From Castor canadensis (lineage: Eukaryota > Chordata > Mammalia > Rodentia > Castoridae): a stretch of 64,000 bases of DNA. Made by a program: the position numbers and the translations under genes. The DNA lies in the NCBI RefSeq assembly GCF_047511655.1, contig NC_133392.1, positions 93,799,042 to 93,863,041 on the forward strand, in the 5' to 3' direction. Numbering within the stretch: the stretch's first letter is position 1; each line of letters opens with the position of its first letter. Under the pieces are notes generated by a model. It did not search any database. It was not told the origin of the DNA and saw nothing but the letters and a program-made list of their open reading frames with translations. This document shows positions 1 through 11,271 of the stretch, piece after piece.

Positions 1-1145
1 CCCAAGTAGGCAATTTGCAATTAGTAATGAAAAATAACAGAGATGAAACTGAGAGAAAATGAGTCATATACTTTCACAAGCTGCTAACTTGCAGTGGTTC
101 CTGCAATACCACTCAGGGTAGGAGAGGCACTGGATAAGAACAAAAGCAGGGAGAAACACATATGTCCCTTGCTTTATCAGTGTTCTAGGCTTTTATACAG
201 GTCATCACATTCATTCCTGTGAATGGCCAATATGGTCAATTAGGAAAAAACAACCTAGAAAAATTACATTTGGTAGAGACTGATGACACTCCAACCCATG
301 TCTCTGTAGCCGCCAACTGGTTCTTGTCTAAGACCTCATTTCCCTCCACTTTCCTACTTCTCTCCGAGCCTTACATATGCCAAGCTCGTTCTGGATTCAG
401 GGTCTTTTGAACTTGCTGCTTCTCATGGTTGGGGAATGTCCTCTTTCCAGATCTTTACACAGGTATCTCCTCTTCACTATTAAAGTCACCACCTCTACCA
501 TTCATTCCTCATAGAGGGCTTTCTTAACATCTTAGCTCACCCAGCATACTCCCGCAGTATTCTTTATCATTTTCCCTTGCATAAAGACATGGTTATGTGC
601 ACTGCCTCTAGAAGCTAACAGCCTAGACCCAGATGTGGTTCTTCTATCTACTAACTGTGGGTTGTTACTTCAACTTTAGATGGTTGAGCATCTTGATCTG
701 TAAGATAATTGCACAGGAATAGCTATTACACCTATTTCATGGGCCTGTTTTAAGAACAGAACAGAACCTGCTGGCAAGGATACTGTATATATGATTCTCA
801 TATTTTTTCATAGTAACTATTGGTAGCTGAAGTTTCCTTCTTATAAGTTTAAATATTTATTAGGAGGTCAGGGAATCTGCTTTGTTTTTTACTACACCTC
901 CAAAAGCTAAAAAAGGTATATAAAACATAATAAATTATTTTGAAGTTCATTAATATGCAATAAATTATTATTTTCTAAACACTGAATGATTCTATATTAT
1001 ACTGCCTTTCAGACTTTCAAATAAGATGACACTGGGCCAGCGTCAGCTCTGCCATCCTCTAGCTGAGATTTAGGACACTCTACCTCTTAGCGCTGATTAA
1101 AAACTGGTTATTTAACCTATTAAAATCTTGGTTTTATCTTTTCCT

Positions 1146-1216
1146 TTTTTGGTAGTACTAGGATTTGAATTCAGGACTCACACTTGCTAGGCAGGCGTTC
1201 TACCAGCTGAACCATA
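1146..1216 (-). repeat. ID-like tRNA-derived SINE fragment
   Basis: On the minus strand this reads as the body of a rodent ID-like SINE. There is an A-box-like start, then 'gcctagcaagtgtgag', then a B-box-like GAATTCAAATCC. It matches the other ID-like copies at 8708 and 51262 in layout. It is short and diverged, so it is an old or truncated copy. Confidence 0.6.
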
Positions 1217-2398
1217 TTTATCATTTTTGAAAGGGATAATTAAAAATACTGCAAAGCTGGATAAATAATGTATATCAATAGAACTTTATACAACAAAGAA
1301 GAGGCAGGAGCTACCACTGCACACCATGCAGGAATGCATTTCAGAGGTGTTATGGTGAAGAGGTCACACACAAAATATTATACATTGAAATATCCACTCA
1401 TACGCAGTTTAAAAATAGACCAGGTGAAGAATTTTGCTAGAAATCAGGCAGTGTTAGCCTTGGGGGTATAATGAAGACTACACAAGGCAAATTCTGGACT
1501 CTATTTTCTGTTTCCTAATCTAGGTGCTAGTTACATTGTGCTGATCATTCTGTGAAAATTCAAAGAGGGCTACACTTAAAATCTGAATACTTTAAGCAAT
1601 AATAATAATAATAATAAATGTAAGATTGTGAGAATCAAATGAAATGACCCTGTCTCAAAAAGAAAGGAAAACAATGTCAAGTCACAACAAAGTCTTTAGG
1701 AAGTTAGGCTTTCAGTTTCACCATTGTCTAGATTTTTTCTTCACTTATAAAATGCAATAATTATATTTATGTCATGGAACTGGTACAAGAATTAGAATTT
1801 TTAAAAAGAAGATCGTGCTCTCAAAGGGTTTCAATATAGAGCTTAACAAACAGTAGGTGATCAATATGTCAGTCATTGTCATTAAGTCAAGGGCAGTGAC
1901 ATCCTTTATTTCTGTGTTACACCAGATTCTTTAATGCATAAAATACATAGTAAGTACTCAACTAGTATTTACTAGATGAAAGGAAAATGAAATAAACAAT
2001 CAACAACAAGAGACTTATCTACAGTTTTGAAGCAAAGAATGAGATGGCAAAGGAAGGAAAAGGGAAAAGAGAGGCGGAAATAGAAAAAACAAATGACATT
2101 TCTCTGTGTAAGGTAAATATTTTTAAAATTAACTAAATGGGTATTCCAAGTGAATCAGAGACCTGCTCCCTTTAACTGAGATTGCTGCATATGGGGTCTC
2201 CGTCAGAAACATATCACTCTTAGGCCTGAGCCTGGTGGCTTCCAGGGGCTTCACTCATAGAATACTTCTGAAAATATTTCCTGGACCCATGGCTTGAGGA
2301 AGATAATGACAATCCAGTGGAAGTCCCTGTGACCTTTTTTCTAAAACTTAAAGTCACAAGATATTTATGCTGCTTACAAAATCTTCCTAAAGAAAAAG

Positions 2399-2622
2399 AG
2401 CTACTGTCTGTTGAGTGCCTATCACGGGCCAGACGCCTGGCTAAGGCACTTTACATACATTACTTCTAATCTTCAGGACAACCCTTGGCAAGGTAGGCTG
2501 ATTCCAATTTTACGGAGGAGGAAACAATTTGAGAGAGGTTAAGTAATTTGCCCAAGAGAGAGCAAAGGCTTAAACCTGTGTCTATGTGAATCCAAACCTT
2601 CTGTAACCATAATACCTCTACT
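2399..2622 (+). repeat. MIR SINE
   Basis: The order of motifs is that of a mammalian-wide interspersed repeat. It has 'gagtgcctatcacgggccag', 'aaggcactttacatacatta', a core region 'ttttacggaggaggaaac', then 'gagaggttaagtaatttgcc'. It is an ancient copy with scattered substitutions and lies in the 3' flank of ADGRL2. Confidence 0.75.
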
Positions 2623-3707
2623 TCATTAAATTATTTACATGAATATCTTAGCATATAAATGAACACCAAATTGGGATAAGTATATAAGACAGGGTTAAAA
2701 TACGCAAGGATTTGCTATTTTACCTACATGTTTGTTAAAATATGTAATGTGTTAGATATTTTAATTATTGTATTAGAAAAAATTTACTCCTCAATCAGTT
2801 AAAGCCTTGTTCAGTATGAACAAGCCATTGACTGGGTAATCAAAGTCAGTTTCTGCCGGGCCAAAGGTTTTTCTTTAAGTGGTTTTGTTGGTTAGAGTCC
2901 CACACGCTTTCTTGCAAACACCCTAACAAGAATGCACCACTACAATGTCCAGTTTCTCTTTTAAAAAACGAAGCACCAAATTTGAAGGTGTTTTTGGCAT
3001 CATGAGTACAGATTCCTTTTAGGATTGTAGTATGCTTTTGTCTGCAGCTTATCTGCAGCTTACCTGGCAGTGTATTTCTGGAATTTCCTGATTCTTCTTT
3101 TCTTCTACTCATTTCATCAATATATAATAATTAAATTGCTAATTATTATAGCCAGTACAACTACAAATATGGCTGGTGCAAAAATAATACCACCAACCTC
3201 TGGTAAACACATTACTGAGCTAGTGATAGAAGTAAGAGAGTGAAGGAAAGAATAGCCTGCTCCAGTTCCGTGTTCTGAGGGTGGGCCATCCATTTGACAG
3301 CGTGGCGAGCCAAACCGGTGGTTTGATGGAGAGCAGTTTGAAGAGCTCTTCTGGTACTAATACTGCTCTTTACTTAAGGAACATATCTAAGGTTTGCAAT
3401 CACTTTTTAGATTTGGTGTAACTCAGGCTCAAAGAGGTTGATGCACATCTGACGTCCCAGAGCATTTAAGTGGAGTTGCTGGAACTGAAAGCCAGGGTTC
3501 CTTCCTTTATGGTAACACTAGTAAGATGACAAAGAGCCCAAATGCAAACTTTGAGGATGTGGACAGAATAAATCCCTAGACTTTCGTGCCCCATGATGTG
3601 GGGCCAAAGTAACAAGTTGTGTCTGCTATTAGATTTGCAAAGTTTCATTAAATATTATATAAACTGATTAAGGCTGTGGGACAATAAGGGTTGTTAAGGT
3701 GACTCTT

Positions 3708-3935
3708 GAAAGACCTTAATAGCCGGGCGCGGTGGTGCGCGCCTGTAGTCCTAGCTACTCCCGGAGGCTGAGACAAGGAGGATCGCTTGAGTCCAGGAGT
3801 TCTGGGCTGCAGTGCGCTATGCCGATCGGGTGTCCGCACTAAGTTCGGCATCAATATGGTGACCTCCCGGGAGCGGGGGACCACCAGGTTGCCTAAGGAG
3901 GGGTGAACCGGCCCAGGTCGGAAAGACCTTAATAG
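3708..3935. mobile_element. Target-site duplication flanking the 7SL insertion
   Basis: The 15-bp repeat GAAAGACCTTAATAG occurs at 3708-3722 and 3921-3935, either side of the 7SL copy. The bases at the left junction (CTTG/AAAG) resemble the TT/AAAA target of L1 endonuclease. The last 7SL bases (GGAAA) overlap the start of the right duplication, so priming by microhomology instead of a poly(A) tail is likely. Confidence 0.85.
3722..3924 (+). pseudogene. 3'-truncated, tailless 7SL RNA retrocopy
   Basis: The sequence starts at the exact 7SL 5' end (GCCGGGCGCGGTGG) and follows the signal recognition particle RNA through the Alu domain into the S domain. The S-domain part includes 'gccgatcgggtgtccgcact' and 'ggagcgggggaccaccagg'. 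It stops after 'aggtcggaaa', so roughly the last third of the ~300-nt RNA is missing, and there is no poly(A) tail. It is flanked by a 15-bp direct repeat, GAAAGACCTTAATAG, at 3708-3722 and 3921-3935. Many CpGs survive, which suggests a recent insertion. Without the 3' Alu-domain strand it cannot make normal SRP RNA. Unlike B1/Alu, the S domain is kept, so this is not a SINE. Confidence 0.9.
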
Positions 3936-4471
3936 AGTAAAACGCTGAAGTTTACAATTGAGTTAGGTGTTGGCAAGGTTACTGAAAGGATAAGAGAAAA
4001 AAAATATGAAAACGTCATTGAGCAGGTCATAGTTCAAGAACAGACACATGAAATTACTTCTTTGGGTGCAGCCTCCTCCCCATCACATGCTTCTCTCTGG
4101 ATGCTCTGTACAGTCCACAGAGATTCTAAAATTTAAGTGGTCCTCCCCTCCTATATGGTACTTGAATTACAGGTAGGACTGACATGTCAGAGACTCTTTT
4201 CAATGCTACCATCTTTTGTGTTTAAAGCCGAAAATGAGAGGAAAAGAGAGAGGAGGACAGAGTGAGAGAGGAAGGAAAAGAAAGAGATTTTTATTTTTTA
4301 AAAAACGTGGAGTTATAGTAGAAAATTCGAAGGAAAATTAGAAGGTAGAATTGAGAGATTTCAACATACACAAGCTTATATTTCAATAAAAATTAAAGGT
4401 AAATAATTTTAAAATAACAAAATATGAGATTTTTAAAAAATGACAAGGCCAGAGAAAATTATATATACCAG

Positions 4472-4485
4472 TGTATATATATACA

Positions 4486-4542
<57 letters not shown>
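4472..4542. repeat. TA microsatellite grading into CA
   Basis: This is a long alternating TA tract interrupted by a few C and G bases, followed by a short ACACAC run. It is strongly self-complementary and probably length-polymorphic. It is not treated as a promoter. Confidence 0.95.
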
Positions 4543-4949
4543 TAAGAAAGGATAATATGTAAAATTAAATTAAGAGCTAAAAAGGTTATGAAAATGTAGT
4601 AAATAATTAAGAAATCAGGAACAAATTAAGAAACAAACCCCAAAAATCTTGCAAAAGAGAGAAATAGAGGGAAAGTAAAAGTAAAGTAGGCAAGAGCCAG
4701 AGCAGAGACAGGAGTTTATGGCATCAAAGCCATGCAGACAGTCAGGTACACTGACCAGAAGATATCATGTCTTGGGCAGGAGCCCACATAAAAAGACTCA
4801 AATTCTTAATGGACTCTTCACCTCTGTGACTGCTAGCCCACTGAGCAGTCCCTAAAGTCAGCACACAAGGCCTTCGGTGCAGGTGAAGTGCTGCAGAGTT
4901 TCTGGGGCAGGGTGGTGGCACTGATGATGTAGTGTGTCCCCAGAGGCAG

Positions 4950-5100
4950 GATTGAACAGTGCTTAAATAGTTGGGCTCAAGTATACAGCTAAATTCTTCT
5001 TCCTACCCCACCACTTACTAGTTGGTTAAGTTGGGGTCTTAGTATTCAGTTTCCTTACTTAAAATAATACTTGTCTGGATAATCGTGAGAATTACTGCAG
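4950..5100 (-). repeat. Probable MIR SINE
   Basis: On the plus strand it shows the reverse-MIR pattern: 'accacttactagttggttaa', a degraded 'cagtttccttacttaaaat', and then 'ggataatcgtgagaatta'. It is diverged and the boundaries are approximate. Confidence 0.5.
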
Positions 5101-5107
5101 TCAGTTA

Positions 5108-5172
5108 TAAAGGGCAAGGTGCTGGTTGCAGCCTAGCTTTTTGAGGCCCTGGGTTTGATTCCCGGCATGGCA
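5108..5172 (+). repeat. Degenerate tRNA-derived SINE fragment
   Basis: It ends in 'gaggccctgggtttgattcc', which resembles the B-box half of an ID-like SINE. The A-box half is poorly preserved. It does not fold as a tRNA gene and is called a SINE relic. Confidence 0.4.
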
Positions 5173-5581
5173 GTGAGTGGGAGGTTGGGTGTGGAGAGGG
5201 GGAGGAGACCATTAAGGTAAGCATAATCCACGCCTTAGTGGACTGCAACCCCAAGGGAACAGTTTAGAGAACCCCTAACTAGTTTGCCCTTCATGGTTCC
5301 CACCTGTAACTTCATGAACCTGCAAAACATACTTTGGAAAAAGAGTAAAACACTTATACTATTTTAATGAAATTGGTTCACTTTTTAGAGGAAAATACTG
5401 GGCCTCAGGCCAAATGAGCAAGGTAGATTATGAAATTTAAAAGGCCTAAGTGCTGAAATTCAACATACACACAACACACACTTCCAATTTTAAAGTGTTA
5501 ACTTTTGAAAGTGTAAAGAAACTAATGTTGTGATTTTTCAGATGGGGTTTTTGAAATAAAAATCAAATACTTGGATAAAAT

Positions 5582-5647
5582 GATTTTCATTTTTTTGTAG
5601 GTTTTGGTCCTACTGATTTTCATTTTTTTGTAGATTTTGGTCCTACT
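5582..5647 (+). repeat. 33-bp tandem duplication
   Basis: Two head-to-tail copies (5582-5614 and 5615-5647) differ at a single base (gtagg versus gtaga). Each contains a T7 run and TTTTGGTCCTACT. It looks like a recent local duplication. Confidence 0.9.
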
Positions 5648-6074
5648 GCAGACTTGGTTAAACCAGTATTATTTTATTGGTCAGGTGAGGACCAGTAATT
5701 GAATATTCTGAATCAAAGTCTTGATATTTTTCCCTTACACTCACGATGAGCTTTTGGTTAAGTTATATCCAAAAATCCAAAATGGACAAACCAGTAACCA
5801 ACCATCAGCTTTGCGTTTAGCTACCATGCAGTTAATGGATCCACTTCTACCAACATTTTGTCTTTTAGAGGTAGATTTTCTTAGACCAGGGATTTGTTAC
5901 CTTGTTGAAATACTGTCTCACTTAAACTGTCTTTCTTAATTAATTTTCCTTTACAACTCTTTGGATTCATAAGCAACAGAAAATCCTCAGTGACTGCTGC
6001 AGAGAATGAGGTAGGAGAAATATTCATGAGGTCCAGGTAAAACTGGAGGTGACCTATGTGGACTCTGGAGTCGA

Positions 6075-6240
6075 GAGAATATTCTGGTGCATGCTCTGCC
6101 ACTCACAGGCTATGAGACATGCAGTGAACTGTTTCTTCTTTTGCAAAAGTGGACAATGACACTGTCCTCACAGGACTGTTGAAAGGGTTAAGTGCAATAA
6201 AGCACGTAACATTTGTACTGAGCCTGGCAGATACCTAAGC
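6075..6240 (-). repeat. MIR SINE
   Basis: Reverse-oriented MIR landmarks are in order. They are a loss-of-salt-like 'ctatgagacatgcagtgaac', 'gcaaaagtggacaatgacac', 'ggactgttgaaagggttaag' and 'gtaacatttgtactgagcct'. Boundaries are approximate. Confidence 0.65.
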
Positions 6241-8707
6241 ATTGTTTAGATAACTAGCAGGGTAGGTGCTTGCTAGCAATTTTATTCCTGTTGCAATATG
6301 TAAATAGTGAATGAGAAAAAATGTTTTAGTCTATCTTTAATAAATTGGACAGAAATTATTGGGGCTTTAGGTCCTTTACTATAGTATTAAAAGAATTTAC
6401 TATATGCTAGCACTATGTTTTAGCTTAAAAGGCATCTACTTGTGACATTTCATCAGAAAAACATAAATGAACCTTCTATTTAATCAGTATCTGATACCTA
6501 TCAGTTTTGGTTGGTTCTATATAGTTGTATAGTTGTCAGTCTCTTTAAGAGAATATCAAAAGATCAGCCATTTTTGCCTAATAAAATCAAACAAGAAAGC
6601 CGTGTTGCTGTGACTGCCAAAATGCTTTTTTCAAAGTTCAGTTCTGACCTATGATATAAAAATGATTGTATAAAGCTATTCATAAATTGATCATTCATCA
6701 CCACTCTCTTATGCTCACACAACATTGACTTGCTTAAGATTAACTGTGCCTTTTAAACATTTCTGAGAGGTTTTGGTCTTAGAGCTTCAATAAGCATGTA
6801 ATAGAAAAATGTGTGTAAGAGTCATCAAAGAATATTTTTCCCCATAGCAGATATAGATTTTGGTGAGCTCAATTGTATTATTACCTGCTTTATTGTTTCT
6901 TATTTCATACAGTGATCTATAACATTAAATGCCAGTATACCAGTATTTCAGAATACAATTAATTCAGAAAAATCTCACAAGGGGAGACAAAAACTTTTCT
7001 AAAAAACCAACTAGCTTCTCAAGACTTGTGAGAACTGCACTTAGTGAACAATAATGGCTTCAGGAAAGGACAAAGACTCCTGAGAAGCCTTATAAAGGAA
7101 TGAGAAGCCGCCTATCACCAATATTTGAAAAACACTTCCAGTACATTTAATTAGTTTAATTACATGGTGACCTTACAGCTTATTGCTCAATGTTCTTTTA
7201 ACAAGAGATATGTTACTCTGGCCTCGAAAGCTTGGTGGCCACAGTGCCTTGAGATGAACTGGGATAACTTCCAGGAGTTCCCATTATTTGTCAAATGTTT
7301 TGCAGCAAGGTACAAGTAATATGTACAAGGTACATGTTGGTTAGAGATGTAACATCCTTCCCAAACACTCATATTTTTCTGCTTGGTGCTTTTAGCTAAC
7401 ATACTGAGTTCCTATGATCATTTGCAGTAAAACTCAAGTTGACACAACAGAAAATCCCATTCCAAGCCAAATGATAATTAAGATCGCCATGAATGACCTC
7501 CAAGTCCACTACAATTCATATCCTTTAGCACTAATGCCTCTAGTCTGCCTATAGTTAAGATTTTAGGACCCCCAAATCAGCTAGCAGGAAGCCATGGACT
7601 ATGGCATTTTTACCAGAAAGCATGTTTAATTTTATTACACTGTGAATGAATTCTCATCTATTTCAACATGCTACTAACTTTCCATACTAATGTTTGAAAT
7701 TTAATGCAATAATCTTACAGAAAGAGAAAAATCTGAAAATAGGATTGTGTGAACTCTGGGGACTAAGTTTTATTTGTAAAATATTGCAACCAATACTGTC
7801 TTCAAAGAAAATTTCAGCATCTAGAAAATATTAAGAGCTGTTTTCATTTCAGAAATTCAACTACTATGCATCTTTTCAAGTTTTCAAATATTTTAACTGT
7901 AATAAAAATCTCACTGAGTAAAAAAATTTTACAAATCCCCATCTTACTAGAGCCTATTTGAAGGTTAGTTTTAAGCCTGTGGTTCAAAGTTCAATTGATG
8001 GAAAAATGTTTATCCTTTTTCACTTAAATAAATACATATAAGCATCCTGAATACATCTATAGAAGAAGTTCAGATGGACTTTTCTTTTGATGTTTGACAA
8101 GTAATTTGGGCATGATGGTTTTCATCTTTTTGAGGAGAGAATAGTGATTTTCTGCCAAATAAGTGTTGTTTTAGTGGTTAAAATACTGCATGTAACTATC
8201 TTCAAAAGAGTGTGGATGAGTTGAAATTGACACTACATTTAAGTGGTTTATATTTTGGTCCACATAAATGACTATATGTCTATAAAACATGAACAGATGA
8301 ATGAAATATAAGTGTTTTTTTTTATAAATAGAACACACGTAAGAATTGTTTTTAAAAATAAAAGATAAGGTCAATCTATACTAAACTTGTATCAAGGTGC
8401 ATATAAAATAAATGGATGTCAGTATCATTGCTATTAAAACTAGTAGAGTAACTGTTCCTGAGAAAAGGTACAGTAATGCAAACTTTTAAGTTCATACTTG
8501 TGATGACCACAAACACAAACAGACAAGGGTGTGAATATATGTATGGGTGAAAACTGGGCAGACCCCAAGAAACTGTGCTAATAAAGAATGCATTATCATT
8601 GTAAGACAGTAGATTAACGATTTTCAACTAAAACTACCTTGTTCTAGGGTGCATGGAAAATGGGATTTAAAGAAACATTTACTTATTTTTTAAAAAGAAA
8701 TCTCATT

Positions 8708-8808
8708 GGGCTAGTGGAGTGGCTTAAATGATACAACACCTGCCTAGCAAGTGTGAGGTCCTGAGTTCAAACCTCAGTATGACAAACAAAACAAGATGAA
8801 ATAAAAAA
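8708..8808 (+). repeat. ID-like SINE with A-rich tail
   Basis: It reads GGGCTAGTGGAGTGGCTTAA, then 'cctgcctagcaagtgtgagg' and the B-box-like 'gagttcaaacctcagta', and ends in an A-rich tail. It is a tRNA-derived rodent SINE just beyond the likely end of the ADGRL2 transcript. Confidence 0.8.
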
Positions 8809-9021
8809 ATCAGTTGCTTTGGTGGCAAAGATGAGTGGCAGTGTCCAAATCATATTTTATAGGATGAAGACTCATAATAAACTATTTTCTAAAAAGAACA
8901 TTAACCATATGGGTACTATACTCTAGTTCATTCCATGCCAGTTCTGAGAACTGACTTGGAAGAAAGAAACAAGACTAACTGAATGCTTCCTTTCTTTTTT
9001 TTACTCAAGTTTTAAAAATTC

Positions 9022-9027
9022 TTTATT
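9022..9027 (-). terminator. ADGRL2: Candidate distal polyadenylation signal AATAAA
   Basis: This is a canonical AATAAA on the minus strand, read as TTCAATAAAG. It is about 2.25 kb after the ADGRL2 stop codon and is the farthest canonical hexamer before the SINE at 8708. Other hexamers closer to the stop could be used instead. Confidence 0.35.
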
Positions 9028-10915
9028 GAAATAGCCTGACCCGAGTTAGCTTGTAAATACTAGAAAGTATGCATCACATGATATTGTTTAATATCTGGTG
9101 TTGAAAAACTATAACAAGATAGAAAGTTCAAATGATTGATCATATAAGGACCCCTTGAAGTAAAAAGTGTTTCATTAATTCCTTGAGAGGATTGTGAAAT
9201 CTGCTTGTTCACTGATTTCTTACCATCTGTCTCCAACACAATACGGGTTATATGGAGGATATGGCTCCTTCCTATTAGATGTTTAAAATGTCATTATTTT
9301 GTGCCTACTTCTCTAAATCCACCATTAGATTTATGAGCACATACTTTAAAAATTATTATTTTTTAAATTCAGTAAACACAACCAAATTTGTCCACATAAA
9401 ATAAAGTGCTTTCTACCTTGATGGAAGCATTTAAGAGAACCATTAAGCTTTAGAAGAATTTGATATAAATACTTATGATATAAACAGAAAAAAATCTATT
9501 TGTTGAGATTCAACTTATGATATTTTGAACTTACAGTAAAACCTTCCCATGATAACAAATGTTATCATTCACAGCAGTCTATATGAACGTTTCTAAATCT
9601 TCAAAGTGGAGAAGTATGTTTTAGAAAGTTTTGCTCAATATGCTCCTGAGAAACTAATTTTTAAAAAGTCATTTTTTTTTTTTTTTTAGTGCTCAAATTT
9701 GATAACAGAATTTTAAACCTTCTTAGGTATTTTTAGTTTGGGTGTAACGCAACGCACAGAATACTTTCAAAATGTTTCCCTGCTGAACCTTAGCCAGATT
9801 TTGTGCAAATGCAATTGGTACTTAGAATATAAATATATTCTTTTCTGCATAAAAAATAAACAGGCAACTTAACTGTATTCTTTCACATTTCGACAGGGTT
9901 ACAGTCTGAAGTGACTTAAACCAAGGAGAGAAAGGATCAATGTGTTAAAACCAATTATGCATCGTACATAAAAGTGCACACTAACTTGAAAAAATTCACA
10001 TTTATTTACTGTCAAACCGTGTTAAACTTTACACTGGAGATTAGTGATGGGCTCATTATTAACAGGTTTACACAAAGGGATGAAAAGAAAAGCAGAATTT
10101 TGCTGAAACAATTTACATTTCATTAGAACTTTATCATAAAATAAATTAATTACTAAATATAGGCAGAAGGAATATGGAAGAGTAATATTTATGTTTTATT
10201 TTATTTTTTAAAAAAGAATAGGCACCTTTTGTTCACTAGAAAGTTTGTGAGAAGTGCCCGATGCCTGCTTCGCTCTCTGTTCAAGAACAGAGAGATGACA
10301 CACAATCTTCTCTAGGTTTCACCACGTTTGTGCAAGGCATGGCAGAACTGGCTTCAAAGAGTTTTCTCCCCATAAAACACATTCTTTTGGCAATAAGAAA
10401 TTTAAATGTAAGAAAAAAAGACTATCTGGTCAAATCAGAACACTGTATACAGTGGAAATAAGTGAAAATGGGTCGAACTTACCATGACAAAGTGTAAGAA
10501 AAAACAATTTCATAACATATGTGCAACCAAGAGCTTTCCACAATATTTTCTTTGAACTCTTTTAAAATTATTTTAATGACAATTATATTTCAGTTGGACA
10601 CAAATGTATTTATTTTACCCTAGCAATAGAACAAAATATAATTTCTTTAGCCATTTTTCATGAGAATAGTTCATTGTACAATTGAGGAAACGTATGAAAT
10701 AAGGCCTGTGGCTTGATTGCTAGTGGTTAGTCATGTTTTCAATCTTTGCCTTAATGTAAAAGATTTGCAGTGAACTGCAAACTGATGCAGAATATCTCTC
10801 CTGCTTTTCCAAGTCTTGTCAGGAACAGTAAGGTACAGTAAATTTGTCCCACAGGATCTTAAAGCCTACGTCTTGTATATAATACAATGCAGGCCTACAA
10901 AAAATGGTGCAGCCA

Positions 10916-10923
10916 TATTTACA
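10916..10923 (-). promoter_or_regulatory. ADGRL2: Pumilio-type element TGTAAATA in the 3' UTR
   Basis: The minus strand reads TGTAAATA, which fits the Pumilio consensus UGUANAUA, about 350 nt after the stop codon. Pumilio proteins repress or localise neuronal mRNAs. Function here is inferred only from the motif. Confidence 0.4.
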
Positions 10924-11072
10924 AATTTAGTTCACAAGCTGCTGCAGTAAAATGGCTGGAAAGTTTTGCTTTGATTTGTTTCACAATTTCTCTACACAGC
11001 AGCAGAATCTTAAAATACCTGGTTGGTATCTCTTTTCTTTGTAACAAATAATTCATTTTAGTATACTCTTTG

Positions 11073-11080
11073 TATATACA
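11073..11080 (-). promoter_or_regulatory. ADGRL2: Pumilio-type element TGTATATA in the 3' UTR
   Basis: The minus strand reads TGTATATA, a perfect UGUANAUA match, about 190 nt after the stop. It sits inside the palindrome CTTTGTATATACAAAG. Confidence 0.45.
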
Positions 11081-11271
11081 AAGTTTTTGTATGTTCTATA
11101 AAAATTCACAGAACTGCAAGGTTCAGTCATCTTTTTTTTTTACACTGGAGAACCACAGGTCAACAGAGGCATCTCTTCAAGCAGAGTTTGAGGGAGCTGC
11201 ATCAGGCCATTGGAGTCTTTATTTATGTACTAATACTTGCATGTGGCCCTTGGAATTCCTCAGCTGGACTA

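Larger units (their letters stand above)
1..9017. other. Downstream flanking DNA without a supported gene
   Basis: No open reading frame here is longer than about 90 codons, and none shows a recognisable domain or exon structure. The stretch holds an antisense ID-like SINE near 1146, an AAT trinucleotide run near 1598-1618, MIR SINEs near 2400, 4950 and 6075, a truncated 7SL retrocopy at 3722, a TA/CA microsatellite at 4472, a 33-bp tandem duplication at 5582 and an ID-like SINE at 8708. The rest is AT-rich unique-looking sequence in which I see nothing I can name. It lies 3' of ADGRL2, so distal enhancers are possible but not shown. Confidence 0.7.
9018..11271 (-). other. ADGRL2: Probable ADGRL2 3' untranslated region
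   Basis: After the TAA at 11272-11274 the minus strand continues for about 2.2 kb of AT-rich sequence with no SINE or L1 that I recognise. AATAAA hexamers on the minus strand lie at 11218-11223, 10609-10614, 10195-10200, 10001-10006 and 9022-9027. The first is too close to the stop to be likely. The last is placed here as the distal end because unique-looking sequence continues up to it and an ID SINE follows beyond. Two Pumilio-type elements are present. The true end is unknown without RNA data, so the limit at 9018 is a guess. Confidence 0.45.

Noticed and set aside
3648..3884. 78-codon minus-strand open frame
   Set aside because: It is the antisense of the 7SL retrocopy; GC-rich structured RNA often leaves open frames by chance.
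4472..4542. TA-rich tract as a TATA-type promoter
   Set aside because: It is a simple microsatellite with no gene start next to it.
11218..11223. AATAAA 49 nt after the stop codon as the main polyadenylation signal
   Set aside because: It would give an unusually short 3' UTR, and repeat-free sequence with further hexamers continues for about 2 kb.
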